64,000 nucleotides of DNA from Marasmitruncus massiliensis (lineage in GTDB: Bacteria; Bacillota; Clostridia; Oscillospirales; Ruminococcaceae). Location of the stretch: assembly GCF_900186535.1 (NCBI RefSeq), contig NZ_FYDE01000003.1:62001-126000 (forward strand), in the 5' to 3' direction. The notes beneath the pieces are model-generated. The model searched no databases and was not told where the DNA came from. It saw only the letters and a list, made by a program, of their open reading frames with translations. This document shows, piece after piece, positions 54,517 through 62,801 of the stretch. The stretch's first letter is position 1. The number at the start of each line of letters is the position of its first letter. A program made the position numbers and the translations under genes.

Positions 54517-54592
54517 CCGGGTGTAGCGCAGCTGGTAGCGCGCCTGCTTTGGGAGCAGGATGCCGTGAGTTCGAATCTCGCCACTCGGACCA
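54517..54592 (+). tRNA. tRNA-Pro (anticodon UGG)
   Basis: 76 bases with encoded CCA. Acceptor arms CCGGGTG / CACTCGG pair with one G-T, and the C1-G72 pair is typical of bacterial tRNA-Pro. The anticodon stem CCTGC/GCAGG encloses TTTGGGA, giving UGG. T-arm TTCGAAT is present. An integrative-element region begins a few hundred bases downstream. Confidence 0.96.
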
Positions 54593-54647
54593 AAACATTT
54601 GCCCAATATAGATGCATGGCCCATAAAGCCAGTGTTTATGCGGGCTG

Positions 54648-54685
54648 CGGGAGTTTTGAATGAGAAATTCAAGACTCCCGTTTTT
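54648..54685 (+). terminator. Terminator of tRNA-Pro
   Basis: A 14-bp stem CGGGAGTTTTGAAT / ATTCAAGACTCCCG with one G-T pair, loop GAGAA, then TTTTT. Confidence 0.88.
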
Positions 54686-54816
54686 CATAGATGCACACCC
54701 TCTTTTTGAGGGCTAAATCATATATAGCATAAAGAGATCAGAGGTCGTGCCAAATGGTATGGCCTCTTTTCCATACATTCGAAAATAAAATAACGCTCCC
54801 TGCCGGGTAATCTTTG

Positions 54817-54860
54817 AGCGGCTGTGTTCTTCGTAACTGAAAAACACAGCCGCTTTTTTT
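54817..54860 (+). terminator. Terminator hairpin at the start of the integrative element
   Basis: AGCGGCTGTGTT / AACACAGCCGCT, followed by seven T. It lies just before the first gene of the island. No gene ends between the tRNA-Pro terminator and this one, so it may end a short untranslated transcript or shield the island. Confidence 0.8.
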
Positions 54861-54916
54861 GTTGCCATTTTTCAAAAAGTACTGTCCTGCAGAGCGTGAT
54901 GAAAGGAATGAGAACA

Positions 54917-55609
54917 ATGCCAGCGAGGTTCATGAGAGGTACGCCTCTCGCTTTAACTGAAATAGAAATGCAATTAATTCCCGGCTTTTCTTCCCGAAGC
55001 ACCGGAGTCATGAGAAGCCGTTACAAATATACCTGCACCGACTGCGATTGCCGGTTCTGTACACAAACAACAGAAAAGAAAAAATGCTGCGGCTTCGCAG
55101 GCTGTATTTGTCTTCCGGAACGAATCGCAGCCGGTTGCGTATCCTATGGGGAACTGCTCCGGCTGTTCCTAAGCGAAATCCAGCTTCGGACATTTGCTTC
55201 GCGGATAGAGAAGCTGCTCAAAGAAAGCGAGGCGAATCCGATGTTTTTCAGAAACGCAGAACACTGCAGAAGATTTCAAAGTCTGCGAAGAAGCGGATTG
55301 TTTCCGCTTTTGAATCTTTCCGAAGCCTATGCGGCGGCTGTTTTCCTGCTGACTTCAGACACCTTCCTCTGGAAGCAATCAAAAAACTATATAGATCAGA
55401 GCAGTATCCACTTTAAAGATATTCGTATCCATGGTGTGGATCTGGATGGCTACGCTATATTCCATACGGCAAAGGATCTGTATCACGGTACAGACCATAT
55501 CGCCATTTCGGAACTGAGCGATCCGGAACTGATCAATGATAGGCTGCTCCGCCTGATCATTAACGCCTTTCTCGTAAGGCGGCACGGCATAGTGGCAATC
55601 CCGGTCTAA
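54917..55609 (+). CDS. Conserved island protein with Cys cluster
   Basis: 230 aa, no known function. The N-terminus (MRGTPLALTEIEMQLIPGFS, then RSRYKYTCTDCDCRFC) contains a cluster of about ten Cys, CTDCDCRFC...KKKCCGFAGCIC, suggesting metal binding. The second half has NPMFFRNAEHCRRFQSLRR and AAVFLLTSDTFLW, similar in style to DUF6075 helical proteins. ATG 54917 has AAAGGA 10 bases upstream. First gene of a long same-strand series typical of clostridial integrative elements. Confidence 0.65.
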   Translation: MPARFMRGTPLALTEIEMQLIPGFSSRSTGVMRSRYKYTCTDCDCRFCTQTTEKKKCCGFAGCICLPERIAAGCVSYGELLRLFLSEIQLRTFASRIEKLLKESEANPMFFRNAEHCRRFQSLRRSGLFPLLNLSEAYAAAVFLLTSDTFLWKQSKNYIDQSSIHFKDIRIHGVDLDGYAIFHTAKDLYHGTDHIAISELSDPELINDRLLRLIINAFLVRRHGIVAIPV

Positions 55610-55641
55610 ATGGAAGAAAAAATTATAGAGACAAGGAGGTG

Positions 55642-56610
55642 ATGTTTATCAATAGCTTTATCAGTTGGATCGGCGGCAAGAAAGCGCTCCGCAAAATTAT
55701 ATACCGCCTCTTCCCCAAGGATTACGGCAGATATATTGAGGTGTTCGGTGGCGGCGGCTGGGTATTGTTCGGCAAAAAGCCGGAACAAAATGCAATGGAG
55801 GTTTACAATGACTTCAATTCCAACCTGGCTAATCTTTTTTACTGCGTCAAAACCCGCACATGGGAATTTCTACGGCACCTTGGCTTTCTTCCCATTAATT
55901 CAAGGGATGAGTTTCATGTCATCCGTAAATTTATTGAAAAAGAAGAGTTTATACAAGAGTATCTCTCGGAAGAACTGGAACTGGCGCAGCACAACCTTTC
56001 CCCTCCGGAATTTGAAGATATGAAGGAGCTGATGCTGGAAAACGCAAAAAAGAGCGATGTACGTCGGGCCGCCGCCTTTTACAAGCTCATCCGATACAGC
56101 TATGGCAGCGGCTGCACTTCCTACAGCTGCCAGCCATGCGATGTACGGAAAACCTTCTTCCTCATATGGGAGGCGTCCCGCAGGCTTGCGGATACGGTAG
56201 TGGAGAATAAAGATTTTGAGGCATTGATCCGGCAGTACGACCGGGACAATGCCTTTTTTTATTGCGATCCGCCCTACTACGAAACCGAGGGGCATTACGC
56301 CGTGGTGTTCCGAAAAGAAGATCATAAACGCCTCCGGGATACGCTCAAAAGCTGCAAAGGAAAATGGATGGTGTCCTACAACGACTGTGAGTACATCCGT
56401 GAGCTATACGCCGGATTCTACATTCTGTCTGTTACCCGCATCAACAACCTCGCGCAGCGGTATGATGGCGGCTGTGAATACCCGGAGGTAATCATCACCA
56501 ACTACGATCCAAAGGAGCGCCGGAACGCCGAACCGAAACAGCTTAATCTTTTTTCTGATGAGAACGGAGATGACGGGGATGAATGGTATCGAACAAATGA
56601 GATGGGCTAA
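55642..56610 (+). CDS. D12-class adenine-specific DNA methyltransferase (Dam-like)
   Basis: N6-adenine methylation of DNA, 322 aa. Motif I-type FISWIGGKKALRKII at the N-terminus and YIEVFGGGGWVLFGK; motif IV AFFYCDPPYYETEGH; a target-recognition part lies between. AAGGAGG is only 2-3 bases from ATG 55642, so the exact start is uncertain. No partner nuclease is next to it, so it likely modifies the element's own DNA to escape restriction or control replication. It overlaps the next gene by 32 bases. Confidence 0.92.
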   Translation: MFINSFISWIGGKKALRKIIYRLFPKDYGRYIEVFGGGGWVLFGKKPEQNAMEVYNDFNSNLANLFYCVKTRTWEFLRHLGFLPINSRDEFHVIRKFIEKEEFIQEYLSEELELAQHNLSPPEFEDMKELMLENAKKSDVRRAAAFYKLIRYSYGSGCTSYSCQPCDVRKTFFLIWEASRRLADTVVENKDFEALIRQYDRDNAFFYCDPPYYETEGHYAVVFRKEDHKRLRDTLKSCKGKWMVSYNDCEYIRELYAGFYILSVTRINNLAQRYDGGCEYPEVIITNYDPKERRNAEPKQLNLFSDENGDDGDEWYRTNEMG

Positions 56611-56968
56611 AGACCTGATCTCAGAAAAAACAAACGGTTTGCAAGAGATTGTCGTCGGTAACATGCATGATGAGCTGTATATCCGCACATCGGACAAGGC
56701 AACGGTCGGGCTGTATCTTTCCGTGCTGCCCAACTGGAAAACCGGGCTGTATGACTGCCTGTTCAAAGCCTACACCCGCACCTGCGGCGGCTACAATACA
56801 TCGGAAAAAATGCAGGTTATTACCGACGAGTATCAGAACATCACAGATCTTCTGAGTCAGCTTGAAGTGGCAAAGATTTCACTCACTGGAGATGAGCTGA
56901 ATACCTTTGTCGGTGAAATGAAATCAGCAGAAGAACAACAAACAACTGCCCCCCGAATGGGAATCTGA
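56579..56968 (+). CDS. Conserved island protein, unknown
   Basis: 129 aa. DKATVGLYLSVLPNWKTGLYDC and the C-terminal KISLTGDELNTFVGEMKSAE show no recognised domain. It starts within the methylase gene and lies 13 bases before the next gene, so the three are co-expressed. Confidence 0.6.
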   Translation: MNGIEQMRWAKDLISEKTNGLQEIVVGNMHDELYIRTSDKATVGLYLSVLPNWKTGLYDCLFKAYTRTCGGYNTSEKMQVITDEYQNITDLLSQLEVAKISLTGDELNTFVGEMKSAEEQQTTAPRMGI

Positions 56969-56981
56969 AGGAGGAAAGCCT

Positions 56982-57230
56982 ATGAAACCAGAAAATACCG
57001 ACCTCTGCGAGCTTGACGATCTTGTCATTCCAAGATGCCTTCTGGAAGCTGCAGAGATTACCGGGAACTGCGACTTAGAGATACAGTGCGTTCCCGGTGC
57101 AATCATCATCACTGCAAGCAATGTACTGGACGGTGTCCCCGCGCCGCTGATAACTCTGTTCCACGAATTGGGAATCAGCGATGCCGCCGTTCGAAGTGTT
57201 CTGATGGAAGGAGGACTGCCAAATGAGTAA
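56982..57230 (+). CDS. Small conserved island protein
   Basis: 82 aa, acidic. CELDDLVIPRCLLEAAEITG and CVPGAIIITASNVLDGVP look like a swapped-hairpin (AbrB-like) half: the IPRCLLEAAEI and IIITAS strands resemble AbrB strands. Together with the next protein it may form a hetero-AbrB-type DNA-binding unit; that is inference. It overlaps the next gene by eight bases, with GGAGG for both. Confidence 0.6.
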   Translation: MKPENTDLCELDDLVIPRCLLEAAEITGNCDLEIQCVPGAIIITASNVLDGVPAPLITLFHELGISDAAVRSVLMEGGLPNE

Positions 57231-57510
57231 CGGAAAACCTATTTATAAACTGATCGACGGTAAAGGCCGCGTCCTGATTCCCAAGGAACTGCGTATCGCC
57301 GCAGGCATGGATTACGGCGACATTGTGCGCCTTGGAATGTCAAACGGCAAGGTGTCTGTGCGTAAAGTAGACATCATCGAAGTCGGCGATCAGTCTCCGG
57401 ATGCTGTGGAAGCCTATGTCCGCGCAGCCTTCAAGACCATGCCGGATGATACCCGCCTCAGTCTGATTACCGAGCTGACGGAGCTGTTGAAGCAGAAAAA
57501 GGAGGTGTGA
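57223..57510 (+). CDS. AbrB/SpoVT-type DNA-binding protein
   Basis: 95 aa. The N-terminal swapped-hairpin domain KLIDGKGRVLIPKELRIAAG then MDYGDIVRLGMSNGKVSV (1-50) is the AbrB/MazE/SpoVT fold; the C-terminal half is helical and acidic. Probably a transcription regulator or antitoxin-like component of the element. No toxin partner is recognised next to it. Start overlaps the upstream gene. Confidence 0.85.
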   Translation: MSNGKPIYKLIDGKGRVLIPKELRIAAGMDYGDIVRLGMSNGKVSVRKVDIIEVGDQSPDAVEAYVRAAFKTMPDDTRLSLITELTELLKQKKEV

Positions 57511-57513
57511 GAA

Positions 57514-58083
57514 TTGGACGCAAAGGAAATCTATACGGAAAACGATTGTGCGGAAACAGGCTCTTCCTGCTCCATCAAGGGTAAGGTCGTAGTTTTGAAC
57601 CGTGAGGCGCTTCCATCGTGCAACCCAAATCAACTGTATTTTTGTCTCTGCGGAAACGGGGCCGGTACCAACCCAAGTGGATGTGCTGTATTTCTGGTAT
57701 CCCTGCGTACCGGGGAGTTTTCCCTGAAAAAGCGCAATGAAGTAATCGGCGTTCTGAAAACGGAACTGCTGCCGGACAGCGCAAAACTGCAGCTTTCCCA
57801 AATCAGGCCGGTCGGAGCGCTGGATTTAATAAATCATGAACCCAAGTACAGTGGCTACTGTTTTCTGCCTGATGGCCGGTACGCAGCAGGCGTCTGGCTG
57901 TGCAGCGAACAAGAAGTGTTGAACTATGTGGAAATGCAGAAGTCCTATCAGCACCGCATCATGATCTGCGACCGGGACGATTTCTGTGTTTTGGAAATGG
58001 AGACCGGCAGGCTCCTGCATCCATCCCAAGAGGAACTGGAAGCCTTTCGCAACCCGCAGAACGGAGGAATGCAAATGAAATAG
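57514..58083 (+). CDS. Conserved island protein, unknown
   Basis: 189 aa. LYFCLCGNGAGTNPSGCAVF and EVIGVLKTELLPDSAKLQLS are repeatedly seen in clostridial integrative elements, to my recollection, without known function. TTG 57514 follows AAGGAGG with a 7-base spacer. It begins three bases after the AbrB-like gene and ends near the YodL gene. Cys content is high, including a tight cluster at residues about 43-58. Confidence 0.65.
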   Translation: MDAKEIYTENDCAETGSSCSIKGKVVVLNREALPSCNPNQLYFCLCGNGAGTNPSGCAVFLVSLRTGEFSLKKRNEVIGVLKTELLPDSAKLQLSQIRPVGALDLINHEPKYSGYCFLPDGRYAAGVWLCSEQEVLNYVEMQKSYQHRIMICDRDDFCVLEMETGRLLHPSQEELEAFRNPQNGGMQMK

Positions 58084-58098
58084 AAAAGGAGGATCGCC

Positions 58099-58647
58099 AT
58101 GCGCGGTATTCGAATGGAAAAGGACATCATCCTGTATTACGGCAACACAGCCGGGTATGTTTCGGGAGGCAAGGCTGTGGTCGATCCGCTGTTTGAATCG
58201 CAGGAGCTGAAGGATTTTCTCTTCCGGCAGAAAGATGTGTCCGAGGTGAAATGGACGGACGGTGTGTTTGACCGTCTCATGAACGGACAAAGAGAAAACC
58301 GTGAAATCACTTCGTTGAAGAACTGCCGCATCTGGCAGCTCAAACCGGAATCGGACATCCTGATGCGCTTCATCGGCTACGATGAGATGGTCGAAAAATT
58401 CGGGGAACCCAATATGCGGGATTACGAGGCGGTTTATGACGGCGAGGTGGAAACCAACAATCTGGAAAGCATCTACGCCAAATTCAATATGGAGCATTCC
58501 GAAGGTTTTACCGGACATTCCCTCTCCATGTCAGATGTGGTGGAGCTTTACGACGATGCCGGAAGCGAGTTTCACTATGTTGACCGGTTCGGCTTCAAAC
58601 AGATCGACTTCAAGCCTCCCGCCCAAACACAGACCATGCAGCTATAA
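58099..58647 (+). CDS. YodL-domain protein
   Basis: 182 aa. The C-terminal segment (SEGFTGHSLSMSDVVELYDD with FHYVDRFGFKQIDF) is the YodL-like pattern found in proteins of clostridial conjugative elements. The N-terminal half (LYYGNTAGYVSGGKAVVDPL) is a second, unnamed region. Function unknown; may serve element maintenance. ATG 58099 has GGAGG upstream. The 61-base gap to spoVG contains a good ribosome site but no obvious promoter. Confidence 0.75.
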   Translation: MRGIRMEKDIILYYGNTAGYVSGGKAVVDPLFESQELKDFLFRQKDVSEVKWTDGVFDRLMNGQRENREITSLKNCRIWQLKPESDILMRFIGYDEMVEKFGEPNMRDYEAVYDGEVETNNLESIYAKFNMEHSEGFTGHSLSMSDVVELYDDAGSEFHYVDRFGFKQIDFKPPAQTQTMQL

Positions 58648-58708
58648 CTCAACGACAGCACAGGCTGTCTTTTTTTGTACCCAAAATCAATTTACAGGAG
58701 GAATTGCT

Positions 58709-59062
58709 ATGGAAAACACGCAAAATCAGCTTCCAATGAAAGTGGATGTAAAGATCGGCTCCATCCGCCCGGAAGGCAGCATAAAGGCCATCGCATCCGT
58801 CAATCTGAACGATTGCTTCGCCATCCGCAATGTCAAGGTGGTGGACAGCAGCAAGGGACTGTTCGTGGCCATGCCCAGCTATAAAGCGGGAAACGGTGAA
58901 TACAAGGACATCTGCTTCCCGGTAACCAAAGAATTCAGGGAGCAGCTCAATCAGGCCGTCATTGGAGCTTACAATCAGGCTCTTGCGCAAAGCCAGAACG
59001 CAGCGCCTCATCAGGCAGAAGCGCCGAAGCAGAACGCGGGCATGCAAATGGGCGGCATGTAA
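58709..59062 (+). CDS. spoVG: SpoVG family regulator
   Basis: 117 aa. VDVKIGSIRPEGSIKAIASV, NDCFAIRNVKVVDSSKGLFV and AMPSYKAGNGEYKDICFPVT are the SpoVG core (residues 9-78); the Gln/Ala-rich tail is an addition. SpoVG proteins bind RNA and DNA and modulate gene expression and sporulation in Bacillus. Here it is an accessory gene of the element and may alter host or element expression. AGGAGGAATTGCT precedes the ATG. Confidence 0.93.
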   Translation: MENTQNQLPMKVDVKIGSIRPEGSIKAIASVNLNDCFAIRNVKVVDSSKGLFVAMPSYKAGNGEYKDICFPVTKEFREQLNQAVIGAYNQALAQSQNAAPHQAEAPKQNAGMQMGGM

Positions 59063-59105
59063 ACCGTCCAGTCAAATCACAAAAAATAATTTGGAGGTAA
59101 TCGCA

Positions 59106-59336
59106 ATGAAAGAATTCGCTGTCAAGGTTAGAAATCAAATGATCGGTAAAATGCTAAAGGTTCAGTCCGTGTTGAGTTCAAGAGAGGCCGAGGGTTTTGT
59201 GGATACTGCCATTAAAATTTTAATGGCAGTCGTAATTGGCGCACTGATCCTCGCGGGACTTTATGCCCTGTTTGGGAAAACGATCCTGCCTACACTCACG
59301 CAGCGCATTAAGGATATGTTCAACTATGCAGGCTAA
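59106..59336 (+). CDS. Pilin-like membrane protein (DUF6133/Flp-type)
   Basis: 76 aa. A basic leader (KVRNQMIGKMLKVQ) is followed by EAEGFVDTAIKILMAVVIGA and a hydrophobic run (about 40-62), like a short type IVb prepilin processed after the Gly before Phe. It is directly upstream of, and overlaps, the prepilin peptidase. GGAGGTAATCGCA precedes ATG 59106. It could be the pilus subunit of the Tad apparatus or a membrane anchor; the canonical Flp Glu at +5 is not evident (Asp at +3), so the label is tentative. Confidence 0.65.
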   Translation: MKEFAVKVRNQMIGKMLKVQSVLSSREAEGFVDTAIKILMAVVIGALILAGLYALFGKTILPTLTQRIKDMFNYAG

Positions 59337-59784
59337 TTGCATTAGCCTCGGTAATTTGCCGCTCCTGTTTCAGGGCGGTCTTTTCATTATCCTGCTTCTC
59401 ACGGCATCCATCTTTGACATCAGAAAAAGGATGATTCCCGATACTGTCTGTCTGCTGATTGCTATGACTGGCCTGATCGGTTTTCAACCGGTGAAGCTGT
59501 TCGGCATGCTTACAGCTCTGCCGCTTCTGCTCGCCGCCCTCCTGTGGGGCGGCATGGGCGGCGGAGATATCAAGCTGACGGCGGCGTCAGGGATTGTCCT
59601 CGGTTTTCAAAGAGGCTTGGCGGCTATGGTGATCGGCCTCACCGCCCTGCTTCTTTTCTATTTCTTTTATACCATCATACAAAGACTGCGCAAGAGGGAG
59701 CGTCAGAAAGCGTTCCCCCTTGCGCCTTTTTTATCGGTCGGCTGTATCGCCGCCTATTTCATGAACGGAGGGATTATTCTATGA
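59326..59784 (+). CDS. tadV: Prepilin peptidase (A24 family, TadV/CpaA-like)
   Basis: Integral membrane aspartic peptidase that cleaves and may methylate prepilins. 152 aa, short form lacking the zinc domain. Catalytic aspartates are in DIRKRMIPD and the GxGD motif MGGGDIKLTAASG; four to six membrane helices surround them. The start overlaps the pilin-like gene, ensuring joint synthesis. Confidence 0.88.
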   Translation: MQANCISLGNLPLLFQGGLFIILLLTASIFDIRKRMIPDTVCLLIAMTGLIGFQPVKLFGMLTALPLLLAALLWGGMGGGDIKLTAASGIVLGFQRGLAAMVIGLTALLLFYFFYTIIQRLRKRERQKAFPLAPFLSVGCIAAYFMNGGIIL

Positions 59785-60602
59785 GCTTTTTCAAAAACAG
59801 AACGGTTCTCGGTGTGCTCTGCATTGTATTGTCACTATTGATCTGCTTTGCGGTCACACCGCTTTTTAACGCAGGAATCTCACAAAAGACAAGCATTGTG
59901 CGTGTTACGAAGGACATCAAATCTGGAGATCAGATTACCAAGGACATGGTACAAACTGTCGAGATCGGCGGTTACAATCTGCCGGAAAATGTATTGAAAA
60001 ACAAAGACAGCGTCATCGGCAAATATGCCGCCTCGGACTTATCCGTCGGCGACTATATTCTGAACTCCAAGCTCACCGACACACCCGTCGCCGACAACGC
60101 CTATCTGTACAACCTCAACGGAGAAAAGCAGGCCATCTCCGTAACGGTGAAAAACCTTGCCAACGGCCTGTCCGGCAAGCTGGCATCCGGCGACATTGTG
60201 TCGGTCATCGCACCGGATTACAAAAAACAGGGCGCGACTGTCATTCCTCCGGAACTGCAGTATGTTCAGGTGATCGGAGTGACCGCCAGCACCGGCTACG
60301 ATACGGACACGCAAAAAAATAATGATAAATCGTCAGATCAATCGGCAGACAAAGAAAAAAGTTTGCCAAGCACTGTTACTCTGCTGGCGACGCCGGAACA
60401 GAGTAAAATTCTTGCCGAATTGGAGTCGGACGGCAAGCTGCACCTTTCCCTTGTGTACAGGGGCAGCAAGGACAACACAGCCAAATTCATAGCGGCGCAG
60501 GACAAGGTTCTGGCCGGGATATATCCATCCGCCACGGATAAAACGGCAGATGAAAAGAGTGATTCTTCTGCCGCAGCTGCTTCCGGCGAGGGAGGCAGGT
60601 AA
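59781..60602 (+). CDS. cpaB: CpaB/RcpC-type Flp pilus assembly protein
   Basis: 273 aa. One N-terminal membrane helix (about 8-30), a SAF domain (RVTKDIKSGDQITKDMVQTV, ~45-115) and the CpaB-type beta region (GEKQAISVTVKNLANGLSGK with LASGDIVSVIAP, ~115-240). A Ser/Lys/Asp-rich tail follows. Outer-membrane partners are lacking in Gram-positives, so it may act at the cell wall. ATG overlaps the upstream stop (ATGA). Confidence 0.9.
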   Translation: MSFFKNRTVLGVLCIVLSLLICFAVTPLFNAGISQKTSIVRVTKDIKSGDQITKDMVQTVEIGGYNLPENVLKNKDSVIGKYAASDLSVGDYILNSKLTDTPVADNAYLYNLNGEKQAISVTVKNLANGLSGKLASGDIVSVIAPDYKKQGATVIPPELQYVQVIGVTASTGYDTDTQKNNDKSSDQSADKEKSLPSTVTLLATPEQSKILAELESDGKLHLSLVYRGSKDNTAKFIAAQDKVLAGIYPSATDKTADEKSDSSAAAASGEGGR

Positions 60603-60603
60603 T

Positions 60604-61419
60604 ATGTTCAATTTCAAAACAGGGAGTATTTTCTCCCGAAGCTCCGGTTGTGAGCCAAAGGAAACAGAGCCGGAAAAAGGCGTGCAGGTGCTGGCCGTGT
60701 GGGGCAGCCCTTCCTCCGGCAAGACCGCAGTCAGTGTAAAGCTTGCGAAATACCTCGCCGACAGGCATAAAAACGTATTGCTGCTCCTGTGCGACATGAC
60801 CGCGCCCATGTTGCCGTGCATCTGTTCTCCATCCGATCTTGAGTGCGAGAAATCTCTCGGAAGCATCCTCGCGGCGACTCATGTGACGGATTCCCTGATC
60901 CGGCAGAACTGTGTCACGCATAAGAAAATCAGTTATCTGACCATGATCGGCATGCTCAAGGGCGAGAATGTGTTCACATATCCGCCGTATAACGCGGAGC
61001 TGGCGACAGAGTTAATTGAGCATCTGCGGGATATCGCGCCTTATGTCATCATCGACTGCGGCAGCTATATCGCCAACGACATCCTGTCCGCTGTGGCGCT
61101 CATGGAAGCCGATTCCGTTTTGCGGCTTGTGAATTGCGACCTGAAATCCGTCAGCTATCTTTCCTCCCAGCTTCCGCTGTTGAAAGACAAAAAGTGGGAC
61201 GCTGACAAGCAGTACAAGGCAGCCAGCAATATAAAAACCAATGAGGCCAGCGAAAACGTCGAACAGGTGCTGGGCAGCGTGGCGTTCAAGATCCCCCATT
61301 CTGAAGAATTGGAGAATCAGGCACTCGCCGGGGATCTGTTCCGCGAGTTGGCACTCAAAGACAGCCGTGGCTTCCGGAAGGAGATTCAAAAAATCAGCAA
61401 GGAGGTGTTTGGCGTATGA
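60604..61419 (+). CDS. tadZ: TadZ/CpaE-type ParA-like ATPase
   Basis: 271 aa. A P-loop variant GSPSSGKTAVSVKLAKYLAD and the ParA-type switch region (NVLLLLCDMTAP; YVIIDCGSYIANDILSAVAL) mark a MinD/ParA relative, which in Tad systems places the pilus machine at a pole. The receiver-like N-terminal domain of CpaE is absent. ATG 60604 follows GGCAGGTAAT. The last codons overlap tadA. Confidence 0.85.
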   Translation: MFNFKTGSIFSRSSGCEPKETEPEKGVQVLAVWGSPSSGKTAVSVKLAKYLADRHKNVLLLLCDMTAPMLPCICSPSDLECEKSLGSILAATHVTDSLIRQNCVTHKKISYLTMIGMLKGENVFTYPPYNAELATELIEHLRDIAPYVIIDCGSYIANDILSAVALMEADSVLRLVNCDLKSVSYLSSQLPLLKDKKWDADKQYKAASNIKTNEASENVEQVLGSVAFKIPHSEELENQALAGDLFRELALKDSRGFRKEIQKISKEVFGV

Positions 61420-62801
61420 AAGAAGCTTTGCAAAGCATTCAGCCTGCAGGTATTGCGGATAATCACAGTCTGTTCTTTTCTCCCGGCGACGGCACCAAGG
61501 ATTTCGGGAATGTTCTGCATGAGGTGCAGGAGTATATCTCCGGAAAATATTCTTCTCTCATAATCGATGGAGAAACAGAAGATGGGAAAGCACAGGTCAA
61601 ACGGTACATCGGCAAATACCTCATGGATCACCGTGTCGCTGTGAAAGGCATGACGGATCAGCAGCTTGTCGACGCCCTCTATACCGAAATGGCCGAGTTC
61701 AGCTTTCTGACAAAATATATCTTTGGCACAGGAATTGAAGAAATCGACGTGAACGCCTGGAATGACATCGAAGTCCAGTACAGCAACGGAAATACCGTGA
61801 AGCTTGACGAACACTTTGACTCGCCGGAGCATGCCGTCAATGTTATCCGAAGGATGCTCCATGTGTCCGGCATGGTGCTGGACAACGCAAGCCCTGCCAT
61901 TCTCGGACACCTGTCTAAAAATATCCGAATCGCCGTGCTGAAAACGCCTCTTGTGGATGAGGACGTCGGCGTCTGTGCATCCATCCGTATTGTCAATCCG
62001 CAGAATCTCAAAAAAGAGGATTTTGTAAAGGAAGGCACGGCAACCGGAGAAATGCTGGATTTCCTCTCGGAATGCCTGAGATACGGCATTTCGGTGTGCG
62101 TGGCAGGCGCGACTTCATCTGGCAAAACCACCGTGGCGGGCTGGCTCCTGACCACAGTTCCCGACACCAAAAGGATTTTTACCATAGAAAACGGTTCGCG
62201 TGAGCTGGCGCTGGTTCGGGAAAAAGACGGCAAGGTCGTAAACAGCGTCATCCATACACTTACGCGCTCCAGCGAAAATGAAAAGCAGGACATCGATCAG
62301 GATCTGCTTCTGGATATGGCGCTCCGCTTTAATCCGGAAATCATCTGCGTCGGCGAAATGAGAAGCGCGGAAGCCTATTCCGCGCAGGAGGCCGCCCGAA
62401 CCGGGCATACGGTGCTGACCACCATCCACTCAAACAGCTGCGAGGCTACCTACCGCAGGATGGTAACCCTGTGCAAACGAAAATACGACATGGCCGACGA
62501 TACCCTCATGGACTTAGTGACCGAGGCATTCCCGATTGTTGTTTTCACAAAGCAGCTTGAAAATAAACAACGCAAAATGATGGAAATCATGGAATGCGAG
62601 ATTCTGCCTGATGGCACCCGCAACTTCCGCACTTTGTTCAGGTTCCGCATCACAGAGAACCGCATTGATGGCGATAAATTCATCATCAACGGTCACCATG
62701 AACAGGTCAGCCGGATTTCCGACAGTCTGCAAAAGCGCTTCCTTGAAAACGGTATGCCGCAGGAGGTGCTTGACCGGCTCGCGAAGGGAGGCGTTGCCTG
62801 A
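61416..62801 (+). CDS. tadA: TadA/CpaF-type secretion ATPase
   Basis: Hexameric ATPase that powers pilus assembly or conjugative secretion, 461 aa. Walker A AGATSSGKTTVAGWLL, Asp box and Walker B NPEIICVGEMRSAEAY, His box GHTVLTTIHSNS. The N-terminal winged domain precedes the core (about 60-220). ATGA overlap with tadZ. Motor of the locus. Confidence 0.95.
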   Translation: MKEALQSIQPAGIADNHSLFFSPGDGTKDFGNVLHEVQEYISGKYSSLIIDGETEDGKAQVKRYIGKYLMDHRVAVKGMTDQQLVDALYTEMAEFSFLTKYIFGTGIEEIDVNAWNDIEVQYSNGNTVKLDEHFDSPEHAVNVIRRMLHVSGMVLDNASPAILGHLSKNIRIAVLKTPLVDEDVGVCASIRIVNPQNLKKEDFVKEGTATGEMLDFLSECLRYGISVCVAGATSSGKTTVAGWLLTTVPDTKRIFTIENGSRELALVREKDGKVVNSVIHTLTRSSENEKQDIDQDLLLDMALRFNPEIICVGEMRSAEAYSAQEAARTGHTVLTTIHSNSCEATYRRMVTLCKRKYDMADDTLMDLVTEAFPIVVFTKQLENKQRKMMEIMECEILPDGTRNFRTLFRFRITENRIDGDKFIINGHHEQVSRISDSLQKRFLENGMPQEVLDRLAKGGVA

